From contig NZ_CP133019.1 in NCBI RefSeq assembly GCF_030866805.1, positions 62,001-126,000 on the forward strand: DNA of 64,000 bases, written 5' to 3'. Below the pieces are notes generated by a model. The model worked only from the letters and a program-made list of their open reading frames with translations, searched no databases and had not been told where the DNA came from. Source of the DNA: Microbacterium terrisoli. Lineage in GTDB: Bacteria > Actinomycetota > Actinomycetes > Actinomycetales > Microbacteriaceae. Below are positions 37,572-45,482 of this stretch, in pieces. A program made the translations under genes and the position numbers. The stretch's first letter is position 1. Each line of letters begins with the position of its first letter.

Positions 37572-38132
37572 ATGGTCAATGACGTCACGCTGAGCAAGAC
37601 CCTGTCGCACGCGTTGCGGCATGCCCCAGAGGACTACGGGCTGCAGCTCGATGGCGGCGGTTGGGCTGATCTTGAGCAGGTGCGAAATGCGGTCTCTGCC
37701 GCGGTGGGCGCACCTGTCGCGCTCGACGACATCGAACGGGTGATCGATGAATCACCCAAGCGTCGCTTCGAGTCCGACGGAGTATCGATCCGGGCCGCGT
37801 ACGGGCACTCCATCGAAGGCCGGATCGGGCACCCCATCGCGACGGAGGTGCCGGAGACGCTCTTCCACGCCACGGCTCCAAGGGTGCTGCCGGCCATCCT
37901 CAGTGAGGGCCTGCGCACGATGGGGCGGCAGTACGTCCACCTCGCCGTCGATCGTGATGTCGCCGTTCGTGTGGGCCGGCGCAAGTCCGCCGATCCCGTT
38001 CTTCTGTCCGTCGATGTCGCGACGTTCCAGGCCGATGGTCACCAGCTGTTCACCGCCGGGCCCTACATCTTCCTTGCGGACAACGTGCCCGCAGAGTATC
38101 TGGTCGTCGAGGGCGGTGAGAGCGCGGCATAG
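37572..38132 (+). CDS. kptA: RNA 2'-phosphotransferase (KptA/Tpt1)
   Basis: KptA removes an internal RNA 2'-phosphate using NAD+. The 186-residue protein has the N-terminal helix LSHALRHAPEDYGLQLDGGGW (Arg16, His17), YGHSIEGR and LFHAT (His99), then VHLAVDRDVAVRVGRR, all hallmark positions of the family. ATG 37572 is better supported than the ATG 9 bases earlier because GAGG is spaced from it. Bacterial KptA proteins usually lack a known tRNA-ligase partner, and none is visible here. It follows the toxin-immunity pair by 61 bases, in the same direction. Confidence 0.9.
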   Translation: MVNDVTLSKTLSHALRHAPEDYGLQLDGGGWADLEQVRNAVSAAVGAPVALDDIERVIDESPKRRFESDGVSIRAAYGHSIEGRIGHPIATEVPETLFHATAPRVLPAILSEGLRTMGRQYVHLAVDRDVAVRVGRRKSADPVLLSVDVATFQADGHQLFTAGPYIFLADNVPAEYLVVEGGESAA

Positions 38133-38152
38133 CGATAGCCCGAGGGAACGGG

Positions 38153-38196
38153 TTGACCGACGTCGGGCATCCCTCTAATATTCAACCAATTGGTTG
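38153..38196 (+). promoter_or_regulatory. promoter with CAACCA-N2-TGGTTG operator for the hydrolase gene
   Basis: TTGACC (38153-38158), 17 bases, TAATAT (38176-38181) is a near-consensus promoter. The perfect palindrome CAACCAATTGGTTG (38183-38196) begins two bases after the -10 box, at the expected start of transcription. The ArsR regulator gene downstream has the same operator in the same place, so it is probably the repressor. Confidence 0.85.
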
Positions 38197-38215
38197 TATA
38201 TCGAATGGAGCCGCA

Positions 38216-39103
38216 ATGTCCGCCACCGAGGCAGCACCTGCTCTCACGCAAACCGTGGGCGATGGTGACGACGCGATAACGTATGACATCCGTGGCGATC
38301 TCGCCGCAGCGACACCGGAGCGGCCTGCGCTGTTCTTGTTCGGCGCGCCGATGGGTGCCGACGGGTTCGAACAGCTCGCCGCGCACTTCACCGATCGGCC
38401 GGTGATCACCTATGACCCTCGCGGCGCCGGCCGCAACCCGACCGCCACGACTGACATCAGCGTCGAGCAGCACGTCGATGATCTGCATCGGGTCATCCAG
38501 GCTGTTGGCGCCGGGCCGGTCGACGCGTTCGGCTCCAGCGGCGGCGGAGTCAATCTGCTCGCCTTGGCCGCCGCACACCCCGAGGACCTGCTGCGCGTCG
38601 TCGTGCACGAGCCGGCCACTGCGGCGGAGCTGCCCGACCGCGAGGCCGTGCTCGATGTCGTCGCCGATATGAAGAAGACGTATGCCGAGCGCGGCGACGG
38701 CGCGGCGATGGCCGCGTTCATCCAGTTCGTGATGCTCGAGGGTCCCGTGCCCGATGGCTATCTGGAACGGCCTGCGCCCGATCCCGCCATGTTCGGCATG
38801 TCGGGCGACGACGACGGCAGCCGCACGAACCCGTTGCTGCGCAACATGCCGGCGGTCATCGAATACCGTCCCGACGAAAAGGCGCTGCGTGCGCTCGGCG
38901 ACCGGCTGGTCATTCTCGCCGGGGTCGAGTCCGGCGAGACCATGCCCGCCCGCGCCGCCCGCGCTGTGGCGACGCGCGTCGGTGTCGAGGCGATGGATGC
39001 TCCGAGCAATCACGGTGGGTTCACGTCGCAGCCCGGCATGCCGGGCGATCCGGACGGCTTCGCCCAGCGGCTGCGCGGACTGCTGGGGGAGCGCACGTCG
39101 TAG
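38216..39103 (+). CDS. alpha/beta hydrolase
   Basis: The 295-residue enzyme has the alpha/beta fold: FLFGAPMGADGFEQL (oxyanion region), YDPRGAGRN, nucleophile elbow FGSSGGGVNLL (Ser in GSSGG) and a C-terminal SNHGGFTSQPG carrying the His. Substrate unknown; esterase or haloperoxidase-like activity is possible. GGAG lies before ATG 38216. The operator in its promoter suggests control by the ArsR gene one locus downstream. Confidence 0.87.
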   Translation: MSATEAAPALTQTVGDGDDAITYDIRGDLAAATPERPALFLFGAPMGADGFEQLAAHFTDRPVITYDPRGAGRNPTATTDISVEQHVDDLHRVIQAVGAGPVDAFGSSGGGVNLLALAAAHPEDLLRVVVHEPATAAELPDREAVLDVVADMKKTYAERGDGAAMAAFIQFVMLEGPVPDGYLERPAPDPAMFGMSGDDDGSRTNPLLRNMPAVIEYRPDEKALRALGDRLVILAGVESGETMPARAARAVATRVGVEAMDAPSNHGGFTSQPGMPGDPDGFAQRLRGLLGERTS

Positions 39104-39203
39104 TGCGACATGGTGGGCAGGCGCCTTCCGGCGCTGCCGAGATCCTGAAGCGAGAACACGGTGGCACGACCGCGCCCGAGCGCCTCACGTCGGCAGGTGA
39201 GGG

Positions 39204-39247
39204 TTGACACCGGCCGCGGCATCCCGTAATCTACAACCAAATGGTTG
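39204..39247 (+). promoter_or_regulatory. arsR promoter and overlapping operator
   Basis: TTGACA (39204-39209), 17 bases, TAATCT (39227-39232), then CAACCAAATGGTTG (39234-39247), which contains the ATG start at 39241. The expected transcription start falls at about 39239-39241, so the mRNA may be leaderless and self-regulated. Confidence 0.85.
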
Positions 39248-39600
39248 CACAAAGAGAACTCAGTGACGAAGAGGTGGACCGGGTCTTCCGGGCCCTCGCC
39301 GACGCCACGCGCCGCGACATCCTGCGCCGCACGATCGATGCCGAGCAGTCGGTGTCGGCGCTCGCCGCGGACTACGACATGTCGTTCGCGGCCGTGCAGA
39401 AGCACGTCGCCGTTCTCGAAGCCGCCCGCCTGATCGTCAAGCGGGCCGAGGGAAGGGAGCGTCTCGTGCGCACGGATCCCGCAATGATCGCCCGGGCGCA
39501 GCAGCTGCTCGAGCGCTACCAGGAGCTTTGGCGCCACCGCATCGATCGCATCGACGCGCTGCTGGCCGAAGACCCCGAGACCTCACGGCCCGCGCGCTGA
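39241..39600 (+). CDS. ArsR/SmtB-type transcriptional regulator
   Basis: The 119-residue winged helix starts VAQRELSDEEVDRVFRALADATRRDIL and includes DYDMSFAAVQKHVAVLEAARLIVKRAEG (recognition helix and wing). No metal-binding Cys/His set is seen, so it belongs to the metal-free ArsR types that often accompany SRPBCC genes. ATG is inside the operator and no ribosome site precedes it, consistent with a leaderless mRNA. The next gene is 26 bases downstream. Confidence 0.9.
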   Translation: MVAQRELSDEEVDRVFRALADATRRDILRRTIDAEQSVSALAADYDMSFAAVQKHVAVLEAARLIVKRAEGRERLVRTDPAMIARAQQLLERYQELWRHRIDRIDALLAEDPETSRPAR

Positions 39601-39626
39601 GCCGGGTCACCCCACAAGGAGAGATC

Positions 39627-40607
39627 ATGCCCGTCACCGACATCCACAGCGACCCCGAAGCGCTGACGATGACCATCGTCGCCGACTTCAACGCCGCACC
39701 CGAACGCGTCTGGAACGTGTTCACCGACCCGCGTCAGCTCGAGCGCTTCTGGGGTCCGCCCGGGTGGCCGGCCACATTCACGCGCTTCGACTTCGCGCCG
39801 GGCGGTCTTGCGCAGTACCACATGACCGGCCCCGACGGTGAGACCTCGTACGGGCGGTGGGAGTTCCTCACCATCGACGAACCCCGGTCGTTCGAGGTTC
39901 TCGACGGGTTCGCCGACGAGAACGGAGACCTGAACGGCGACATCCCGACGATGCGCATGGTGTTCGCGTTCGAACCGACCGCGACCGGCACGCGGATGGA
40001 CGGCGTCACGCACTTCGCATCGGTCGAGGCGCTCGAGCAGGCCGTCGGGATGGGCATGGTCGAGGGCATCACGCAGGCGATGGGCCAGCTCGACATCGTG
40101 CTGCAGCAGCTGCGCGACTACGCGGCCGGCAAGGGCACGCAGGTCGAGGTGCTCGACGACCAGCGCGTGCGCATCACTCGACTGATCGAGGGGCCGCGCG
40201 AACTGGTCTGGCGCGCGCACCAGGAGCCCGAGCTGATCAAGCGATGGATGCTGGGGCCTGACGGATGGGCCATGACGGTGTGCGAGGTCGACCCGGCGGT
40301 CGGCGGCGCGTATCGGTACTGGTGGGAGCCCGCAGAGGGCACCAAGGGTGAGGCGTTCGGCTTCGACGGCACGACGCTGCTGTCGGACGCGCCGCGGCGC
40401 GCGGTGACCACCGAGCACATGACCGGCACGGACTATCCGTCGACCACGAACGACCTGCAGCTGTACGAAGAGGACGGCGCGACGCTGATCACGCTGCTGA
40501 TCACGTACCCGGATGCCGCGACCCGCGACCTCGTGCTGGCGACCGGCATGGCAGACGGGATGGAGATCAGCTACCAGCGTCTGGAGCGCGAACTGCTCCC
40601 GGCCTGA
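39627..40607 (+). CDS. tandem SRPBCC (AHSA1-type) protein
   Basis: The 326-residue protein is two AHSA1/SRPBCC domains in a row. Domain 1 (about 8-145) has ADFNAAPERVWNVFTDPRQLERFWGPPGW; domain 2 (about 165-320) has RLIEGPRELVWRAHQEPELIKRWMLGPDGW. Each has the Leu/Trp-rich pocket loop. AHSA1-like proteins bind hydrophobic ligands. In arsR-SRPBCC operons they are a common partner. AAGGAG lies seven bases before the ATG. Fusion of two domains is less usual than single-domain proteins. Confidence 0.88.
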   Translation: MPVTDIHSDPEALTMTIVADFNAAPERVWNVFTDPRQLERFWGPPGWPATFTRFDFAPGGLAQYHMTGPDGETSYGRWEFLTIDEPRSFEVLDGFADENGDLNGDIPTMRMVFAFEPTATGTRMDGVTHFASVEALEQAVGMGMVEGITQAMGQLDIVLQQLRDYAAGKGTQVEVLDDQRVRITRLIEGPRELVWRAHQEPELIKRWMLGPDGWAMTVCEVDPAVGGAYRYWWEPAEGTKGEAFGFDGTTLLSDAPRRAVTTEHMTGTDYPSTTNDLQLYEEDGATLITLLITYPDAATRDLVLATGMADGMEISYQRLERELLPA

Positions 40608-40638
40608 CCGGCGGGGTCGAACGCACAGCGCGCGGCGG

Positions 40639-42807
40639 TCAGTGCGGGTCGGGCGCGTCGTCCTTCGGGCCGGCGGTCGGCCCGGTGTCCGGACCGGTGG
40701 ACGGACCGGACACTGACCCGGCATCGCCTGCCTGGCCGCCGACGCGGTGCAGCTCGACGTTGAAGCGCGCACCGGGCTTGAACGGGCGACCGGCACGCTC
40801 CTGCCCGGGGATCGGGCGCGAGCGGCGGCCGTAGATGAGCTCCGACGAGTCGAGCATCCACGGCACGAGAGTGATCGTCACCCCGTGCACGAGCATGAGC
40901 TGCTGGGCGATGCGGCGGGCACGGCGGTTGTGCAGGATGCCTTCCCACCAGTGCCCGACGATGTACTGCGGCAGGTACACGGTGATGACGCTCGACCCGT
41001 GTTCGGCGCGGTACTGCTTGATGAATTCGATGAGGGGACCCGCGTAGCTGCGGAACGGCGACTCGATCGTGACGAGCGGCACCGGCATCCCGTGCGCCTG
41101 CCAGTCCTTCTGCAACCTCGACAGGTCCTCTTTCGTGACGGCGACGTGCACAGCGATCGTCTTGTCATGACGGGCGGCCAGCGCGTAGTCGATGGCCTTC
41201 ACGACCGGCTTCTGCAGCTTGTTCACCAGGATCAGGGCGACATCGCCGTCCGAGCCGAAGTGCAGGGTGTCGTCCATCTCGATCTCGTGCTCGACGTCGC
41301 GATAGTAGCGGTACACGCCCATCATGAGCGTCGAGAGGATCGGGATGGCCAAGAACACAAGCCACGCGCCGTGGGTGAACTTGGTGATCGTCACGATCAC
41401 GAGCACCAGCACGGTCATCGTCGCGCCCAGGCCGTTGATGACCAGTCCCTTGCGGAAGCTGCGCACCTGCATGCGCGCCGACTGCTGACTTCGCGCTTCG
41501 GGCGGCAGGCCCGCGACGCGTCTGAGGCCTCGGATCCAATGTCGGATCATGCCGATCTGGCCGAGCGAGAACGAGACGAACACGCCGATGATGTACAGCT
41601 GGATCAGATTCGACAGGTTCGCCTGGTAGATGACCAGAACGCCCATGGCGGCGATGCCCAGCACGATCATTCCGTTGGAGTAGACGAGCCGGTCGCCGCG
41701 GGTGTTCAGTGCCTTCGGGGCGTATCCGTCGCGCGCGAGCACCGCACCCAGCAGCGGGAAGCCGTTGAACGCCGTGTTGGCGGCCAGCAGCAGCACGCAT
41801 GCGGTGGCGGCCTGCACGATGAAGAACGGCACCGAGTTCATTCCGAACGTGGCCGCCGCAAGCTGCGCCATGAGGCTCGGCTGGGGGGTGGCCTTGCAGT
41901 CGAAGCCGACCAGGTCGCACGGGTTCTCGGCATACTGCACGTGCGAGATCAGGGCGATCGTGACCAGACCCGCGAACATGATCGCGGCGATGGAACCGAG
42001 CAGAGCGAGCGTCGTGCGCGCATTGCGGATCTTGGGCTTGCGGAACGCCTGCACGCCGTTGGCCACCGCTTCTACACCGGTCAGGGCAGAACATCCGCTC
42101 GAGAACGCCCGCAGCACCAGCAGGATCACCGCTGCCTGCGAAATGCTCTGCGAATGCAGTGCGTACTGGGCGCTGGAGGCGACCGGCGCGTTGCCGAGCG
42201 CGACGCGGATGAGTCCCGTGATCACCAGCACGGCCACCGACCCGATGAACACGTACGTCGGGATGGCGAAGGCGCGGGATGCCTCGCGCACGCCACGCAG
42301 GTTCACCAGCACGATGAGGGCCACGCACGCCACCGACAGTTCGACGCGCCAGCCGTTGAGGAACGGCAGTGCCGAGATGATGTTGTCGACCCCCGACGCG
42401 GTGGAGACGGCGACGGTGAGCACGTAGTCCACGAGAAGGGCGGATGCCACGACCACACCGGGGATCTCACCCAGGTTCGTGCGTGCCACCTCGTAGTCGC
42501 CGCCGCCGGACGGGTACGCGCGGATCAACTGGCGGTACGACAGCACGACCACTGCCAGCAGCAGCACGACGGCGGCGGCCACCCACGGCGCGAACACGAG
42601 GAACGCCAGCCCCCCGGTCAGCAGGATCATCAGCATCTCCTGCGGGGCGTACGCCACCGACGAGAGTGCGTCAGACGCGAAGATCGGCAGAGCCATGCGC
42701 TTTGCCAGCAGGTGCTCGTCGGCTTTCTGTGACGCCAGGGGGTCCCCGATCAGGATGCGTTTCGCGATCGGTGACTCAGGCGTCTCATCGCGATTTTCGC
42801 TGGTCAC
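40639..42807 (-). CDS. APC-family transporter, KimA-like potassium/amino-acid permease
   Basis: The 722-residue protein has 12 predicted helices and then a large cytoplasmic domain. LPIFASDALSSVAYAPQEM near residue 40 and SYRQLIRAYPSGGGDYEVA are close to KimA-type K+/H+ symporters, which belong to the APC superfamily. The later part (THAxxVALILVNKLQKPVVKAIDYALAARHD-like) resembles a universal-stress domain. The C-terminal 35 residues are rich in Gly, Pro, Ser and Thr. GTG 42807 was chosen because upstream residues have no homology and a promoter (-10 box 42816-42821) ends just before it. No c-di-AMP riboswitch was seen. Confidence 0.85.
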   Translation of the reverse strand: MTSENRDETPESPIAKRILIGDPLASQKADEHLLAKRMALPIFASDALSSVAYAPQEMLMILLTGGLAFLVFAPWVAAAVVLLLAVVVLSYRQLIRAYPSGGGDYEVARTNLGEIPGVVVASALLVDYVLTVAVSTASGVDNIISALPFLNGWRVELSVACVALIVLVNLRGVREASRAFAIPTYVFIGSVAVLVITGLIRVALGNAPVASSAQYALHSQSISQAAVILLVLRAFSSGCSALTGVEAVANGVQAFRKPKIRNARTTLALLGSIAAIMFAGLVTIALISHVQYAENPCDLVGFDCKATPQPSLMAQLAAATFGMNSVPFFIVQAATACVLLLAANTAFNGFPLLGAVLARDGYAPKALNTRGDRLVYSNGMIVLGIAAMGVLVIYQANLSNLIQLYIIGVFVSFSLGQIGMIRHWIRGLRRVAGLPPEARSQQSARMQVRSFRKGLVINGLGATMTVLVLVIVTITKFTHGAWLVFLAIPILSTLMMGVYRYYRDVEHEIEMDDTLHFGSDGDVALILVNKLQKPVVKAIDYALAARHDKTIAVHVAVTKEDLSRLQKDWQAHGMPVPLVTIESPFRSYAGPLIEFIKQYRAEHGSSVITVYLPQYIVGHWWEGILHNRRARRIAQQLMLVHGVTITLVPWMLDSSELIYGRRSRPIPGQERAGRPFKPGARFNVELHRVGGQAGDAGSVSGPSTGPDTGPTAGPKDDAPDPH

Positions 42808-42815
42808 GGCGGGTG

Positions 42816-42844
42816 ACACTACGCCGGTTGGAGGTGGGTTGCAA
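42816..42844 (-). promoter_or_regulatory. promoter of the KimA-like gene, probably leaderless
   Basis: On the minus strand TTGCAA (42844-42839), 17 bases, TAGTGT (42821-42816) precede the GTG start by eight bases. Transcription would begin at or within a base or two of the GTG. Confidence 0.6.
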
Positions 42845-42929
42845 CGCGACACGGTTCTGCGGGGCGTTGTCACCGCTGCGTTCCCCTGCGCGACAGGGGT
42901 CGCGGCGTCGCATTGCCGACGCGGCCCGT

Positions 42930-43592
42930 TCAGTCCGCGGTGTTGAGGCGGACCATGGCGTCGTAGAGCTGGCTGTCCGTCATCGGCGGTTCGGGGAGCG
43001 GATGCGCGCGCTCTGCTCGGTAGGCGTCCAGCATGAGACGCAGCTGGCGGCGCCAGCCGTCGGGCGCTGTGTCGCGGGTGGCATCGATCATGCGGCCGTT
43101 CGTCCAGATGAGGATGACGATGTCGGCCAGCGCGATGTCTGGGCGCGCCTGCCCGGCTTGTTGGGCGCGGGTGAGCACGTCGCCGATCTGGTGGCACACC
43201 AGATCGTGGATCCGCTCGGCTTCGGGGCTGTCGGGAAAACGGCGGGAGAGGAAGTCATTGAATCCGCGGTCGCCCACCTGCGTGCGGAAGAGATTCTCGA
43301 GGTAGCAGGTGAACGCCTCCCACGGATCCTCCAGCCGCATGGCCTTCTCGGCGCCGCGCAGGAATTCCTCGAGCCGTGGCTCCAGGGCCGACATGAGCAG
43401 ATCCAGCCGCGTCGGGAAGTGCCGGTACAGCGTGCCGATGGCGACTCCGGCATCCCGAGAGATCTGTTCCAGCGAGGCCGACACTCCTCGACGGGCGAAC
43501 TCTCGCTGTGCCGCGTCGATCAGTCTGTCGTGGCGCTCCTGGGCGTCGCGGCGCCAGGGCTTGCGTGTTCGCGCGACCTCGCTGGTGGTCAT
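42930..43592 (-). CDS. TetR family transcriptional regulator
   Basis: The 220-residue repressor has a TetR-type N-terminal helix-turn-helix (IDAAQREFARRGVSASLEQISRDAGVAIGTLYRHFPTRLDLL) and a C-terminal ligand domain. It is divergent from an F420-NADP oxidoreductase-like gene, with a strong inverted repeat between them that should be its operator. No ligand can be read out. Confidence 0.92.
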   Translation of the reverse strand: MTTSEVARTRKPWRRDAQERHDRLIDAAQREFARRGVSASLEQISRDAGVAIGTLYRHFPTRLDLLMSALEPRLEEFLRGAEKAMRLEDPWEAFTCYLENLFRTQVGDRGFNDFLSRRFPDSPEAERIHDLVCHQIGDVLTRAQQAGQARPDIALADIVILIWTNGRMIDATRDTAPDGWRRQLRLMLDAYRAERAHPLPEPPMTDSQLYDAMVRLNTAD

Positions 43593-43615
43593 GCTTCCAC
43601 TGTAGCGGAATACAG

Positions 43616-43657
43616 GAGGCTACCCTCCGGTTCTACCCCCAATCGGAGGGTAGCCTC
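43616..43657. promoter_or_regulatory. 14-bp perfect inverted repeat operator between tetR and the oxidoreductase
   Basis: GAGGCTACCCTCCG (43616-43629) is the exact complement of CGGAGGGTAGCCTC (43644-43657); a 14-base spacer separates them. It lies 24 bases before tetR and 72 before the oxidoreductase start, a normal place for autorepression of a divergent pair. Confidence 0.8.
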
Positions 43658-43728
43658 AGCTTGAGATTCGATCGACTGCTCGGCGACAGACCCCGGTAAC
43701 CACAATGAACATCTCGAAGGAGCACGTC

Positions 43729-44355
43729 ATGAGCAGCATCAGCATCATCGGAGCCGGGAACATGGCCCGGAACTTCGCGTCGCGGGCCCTGAGCACCGGT
43801 ACTTCGGTCCAGGTCATCGGTCGCAACGCCGAGCGCACGAAGGCGCTGGTCGCAGAGCTCGGCAGCGGTGCGACGGCGGGGACGTGGGGTGCGGCACCCA
43901 CCGGCGACATCGTGATCCTCGCGGTGCTCTACCAGGCGGCAGTGCCGGTGGTCCGTGAGTTCGGCGACGCGTTGGCGGGCAAGGTGATCGTCGACATCAC
44001 GAACCCGTTCAACGCCACCGCCACCGGGCTGGCCGTGCCGTACGACACCTCGGTCGCGCAGCTGGTCGCCGAGGTGGCGCCCGAAGACGCGAGCGTCGTG
44101 AAGGCCTTCAACACGCTGTTCAGCCACATCCTGGCGTCGGGCGCCCCGGTGGACGTCTTCTTCGCCGGCGATGACTCGGCCGCCAAGAAGAAGGTCGCGG
44201 AGTTCATCACGAGCATCGGCCTGCGTCCTCGCGACGTGGGCGAGCTGGCCATGGCGCATTGGGTCGAGGGGCTGGGTCTGGTCGAGATGGGCCTTGCCCG
44301 CAACGGTCTCGGATTCAACTTCGCAATGGGCGTGAACCTCGCTGCGCAGGAGTGA
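43729..44355 (+). CDS. NADPH-dependent F420 reductase-like oxidoreductase
   Basis: The 208-residue protein has the Rossmann motif SISIIGAGNMARNFASRAL and the conserved VIVDITNPFNAT, as in the NADP:F420 oxidoreductase family (also NAD(P)-binding relatives without F420). GAAGGAG lies before ATG 43729; an earlier ATG at 43705 is less likely. It is divergent from tetR, which probably represses it. Whether this bacterium uses F420 cannot be told here. Confidence 0.83.
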   Translation: MSSISIIGAGNMARNFASRALSTGTSVQVIGRNAERTKALVAELGSGATAGTWGAAPTGDIVILAVLYQAAVPVVREFGDALAGKVIVDITNPFNATATGLAVPYDTSVAQLVAEVAPEDASVVKAFNTLFSHILASGAPVDVFFAGDDSAAKKKVAEFITSIGLRPRDVGELAMAHWVEGLGLVEMGLARNGLGFNFAMGVNLAAQE

Positions 44356-44370
44356 TCGTGGCACAGTCGG

Positions 44371-44400
44371 ATGGCGGGCGCGGCGCACCGCGCCCGCCAT
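44371..44400. terminator. bidirectional terminator hairpin
   Basis: A perfect 13-bp stem (ATGGCGGGCGCGG, loop CGCA) separates the convergent oxidoreductase gene and lacI gene. No T-run follows. Confidence 0.85.
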
Positions 44401-44419
44401 CCGGTTCTCCGTCGGCGAC

Positions 44420-45451
44420 TCAGCCGGCGGCGGGACGCGCGGTCGACCGGCGCACGACCAACTCGAACGGCAGGTGATCGGGTGACGCAGCCGATGCGCT
44501 GCGTCGCGCGGTGACCTGGCCGTTCAGCGCGTCGAGCATCGCGTCGGCCGCACGCACTCCCTGCGCGGCGGGGAACTGGTCCACCGTGGTCAGCCCGAAG
44601 AACGCGCCGAGCTCATGTCCGTCGACGCCGACGATCGACAGGTCGGCGGGCAGGCGATAGCCGAGCTCGCGCGCGGCAAGGATCGCCCCGATCGCCATCT
44701 CATCCGACGCTGCGAAGATCGCGGTGGGGTGCGCGCCGGGGCGTCCGAGCAGCTGCTTGGCGGCACGGAACCCGCCTTCGATCGTGAAGTCCGCCGGCTC
44801 GAAGAGCTTCGGTCGCACCTCGAGGCCGGCCTGCTCGAGGGCCTGCGCGAAGCCCTGGCGGCGCTGAGTCGGGATGTGGAAGTCCAGGTCGAATTCGGGA
44901 CTGGCTCCGATGTGCGCGATGTCGCGGTGCCCCAGCGCCAGCAGGTGCTCGGTGGCCAGGCGCGCGACCGCGACGTCGTCCACGGTCAGGGTGCGCAGGC
45001 GCGGATCAGGTCCGCCGATCGCGATCACCGGCATCTCCAGGGCGAGCAGGCGCTCGATCTCGGCGTCGCCGAGGGCGATCGACACCGCGATGATGCCATC
45101 CACGCGTTTGCGGCGCAGCAGTGTGTCGAACACGTTGCGGCGCAGCTCGGCATCCTCCGTCACGCTGTACAGCGTGATGTCGTAGCCGTGCCGCATGAGC
45201 TCGGCCGAGGTGCTGGCCAGCACCGTCGAGAAGAACCAGCGCTCCAAGAACGGCACGAGCACGCCGATGTTGCGCGCGCGCCCAGACGCCAGGCTCGACG
45301 CCGGCGCCGACACGACGTAGCCGAGCGAGTCGGCGGCCGCTTCGACGCGCGCCTTGGTCGTGTCAGACACGCGGCCGCGGCCGCTGAGAGCGCGTGAGAC
45401 GGTCGCGGTCGAGACGCCTGCCACGCGTGCTACCTCGTCGATGCTCACCAT
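44420..45451 (-). CDS. LacI family regulator of the alpha-glucosidase gene
   Basis: The 343-residue protein starts with the LacI headpiece MVSIDEVARVAGVSTATVSRALSGRGRVSD, followed by a periplasmic-binding-like effector domain. It lies 31 bases after the alpha-glucosidase gene on the same strand. The operator TGCAAGCGCTTACA before that gene is a typical LacI palindrome, so the regulator controls it and, through the operon, itself. The inducer is probably a maltose- or isomaltose-type sugar, by context. Confidence 0.92.
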   Translation of the reverse strand: MVSIDEVARVAGVSTATVSRALSGRGRVSDTTKARVEAAADSLGYVVSAPASSLASGRARNIGVLVPFLERWFFSTVLASTSAELMRHGYDITLYSVTEDAELRRNVFDTLLRRKRVDGIIAVSIALGDAEIERLLALEMPVIAIGGPDPRLRTLTVDDVAVARLATEHLLALGHRDIAHIGASPEFDLDFHIPTQRRQGFAQALEQAGLEVRPKLFEPADFTIEGGFRAAKQLLGRPGAHPTAIFAASDEMAIGAILAARELGYRLPADLSIVGVDGHELGAFFGLTTVDQFPAAQGVRAADAMLDALNGQVTARRSASAASPDHLPFELVVRRSTARPAAG

Positions 45452-45482
45452 TGCACGCGCCCGTTCTGCTGGTTGTCGGGGG

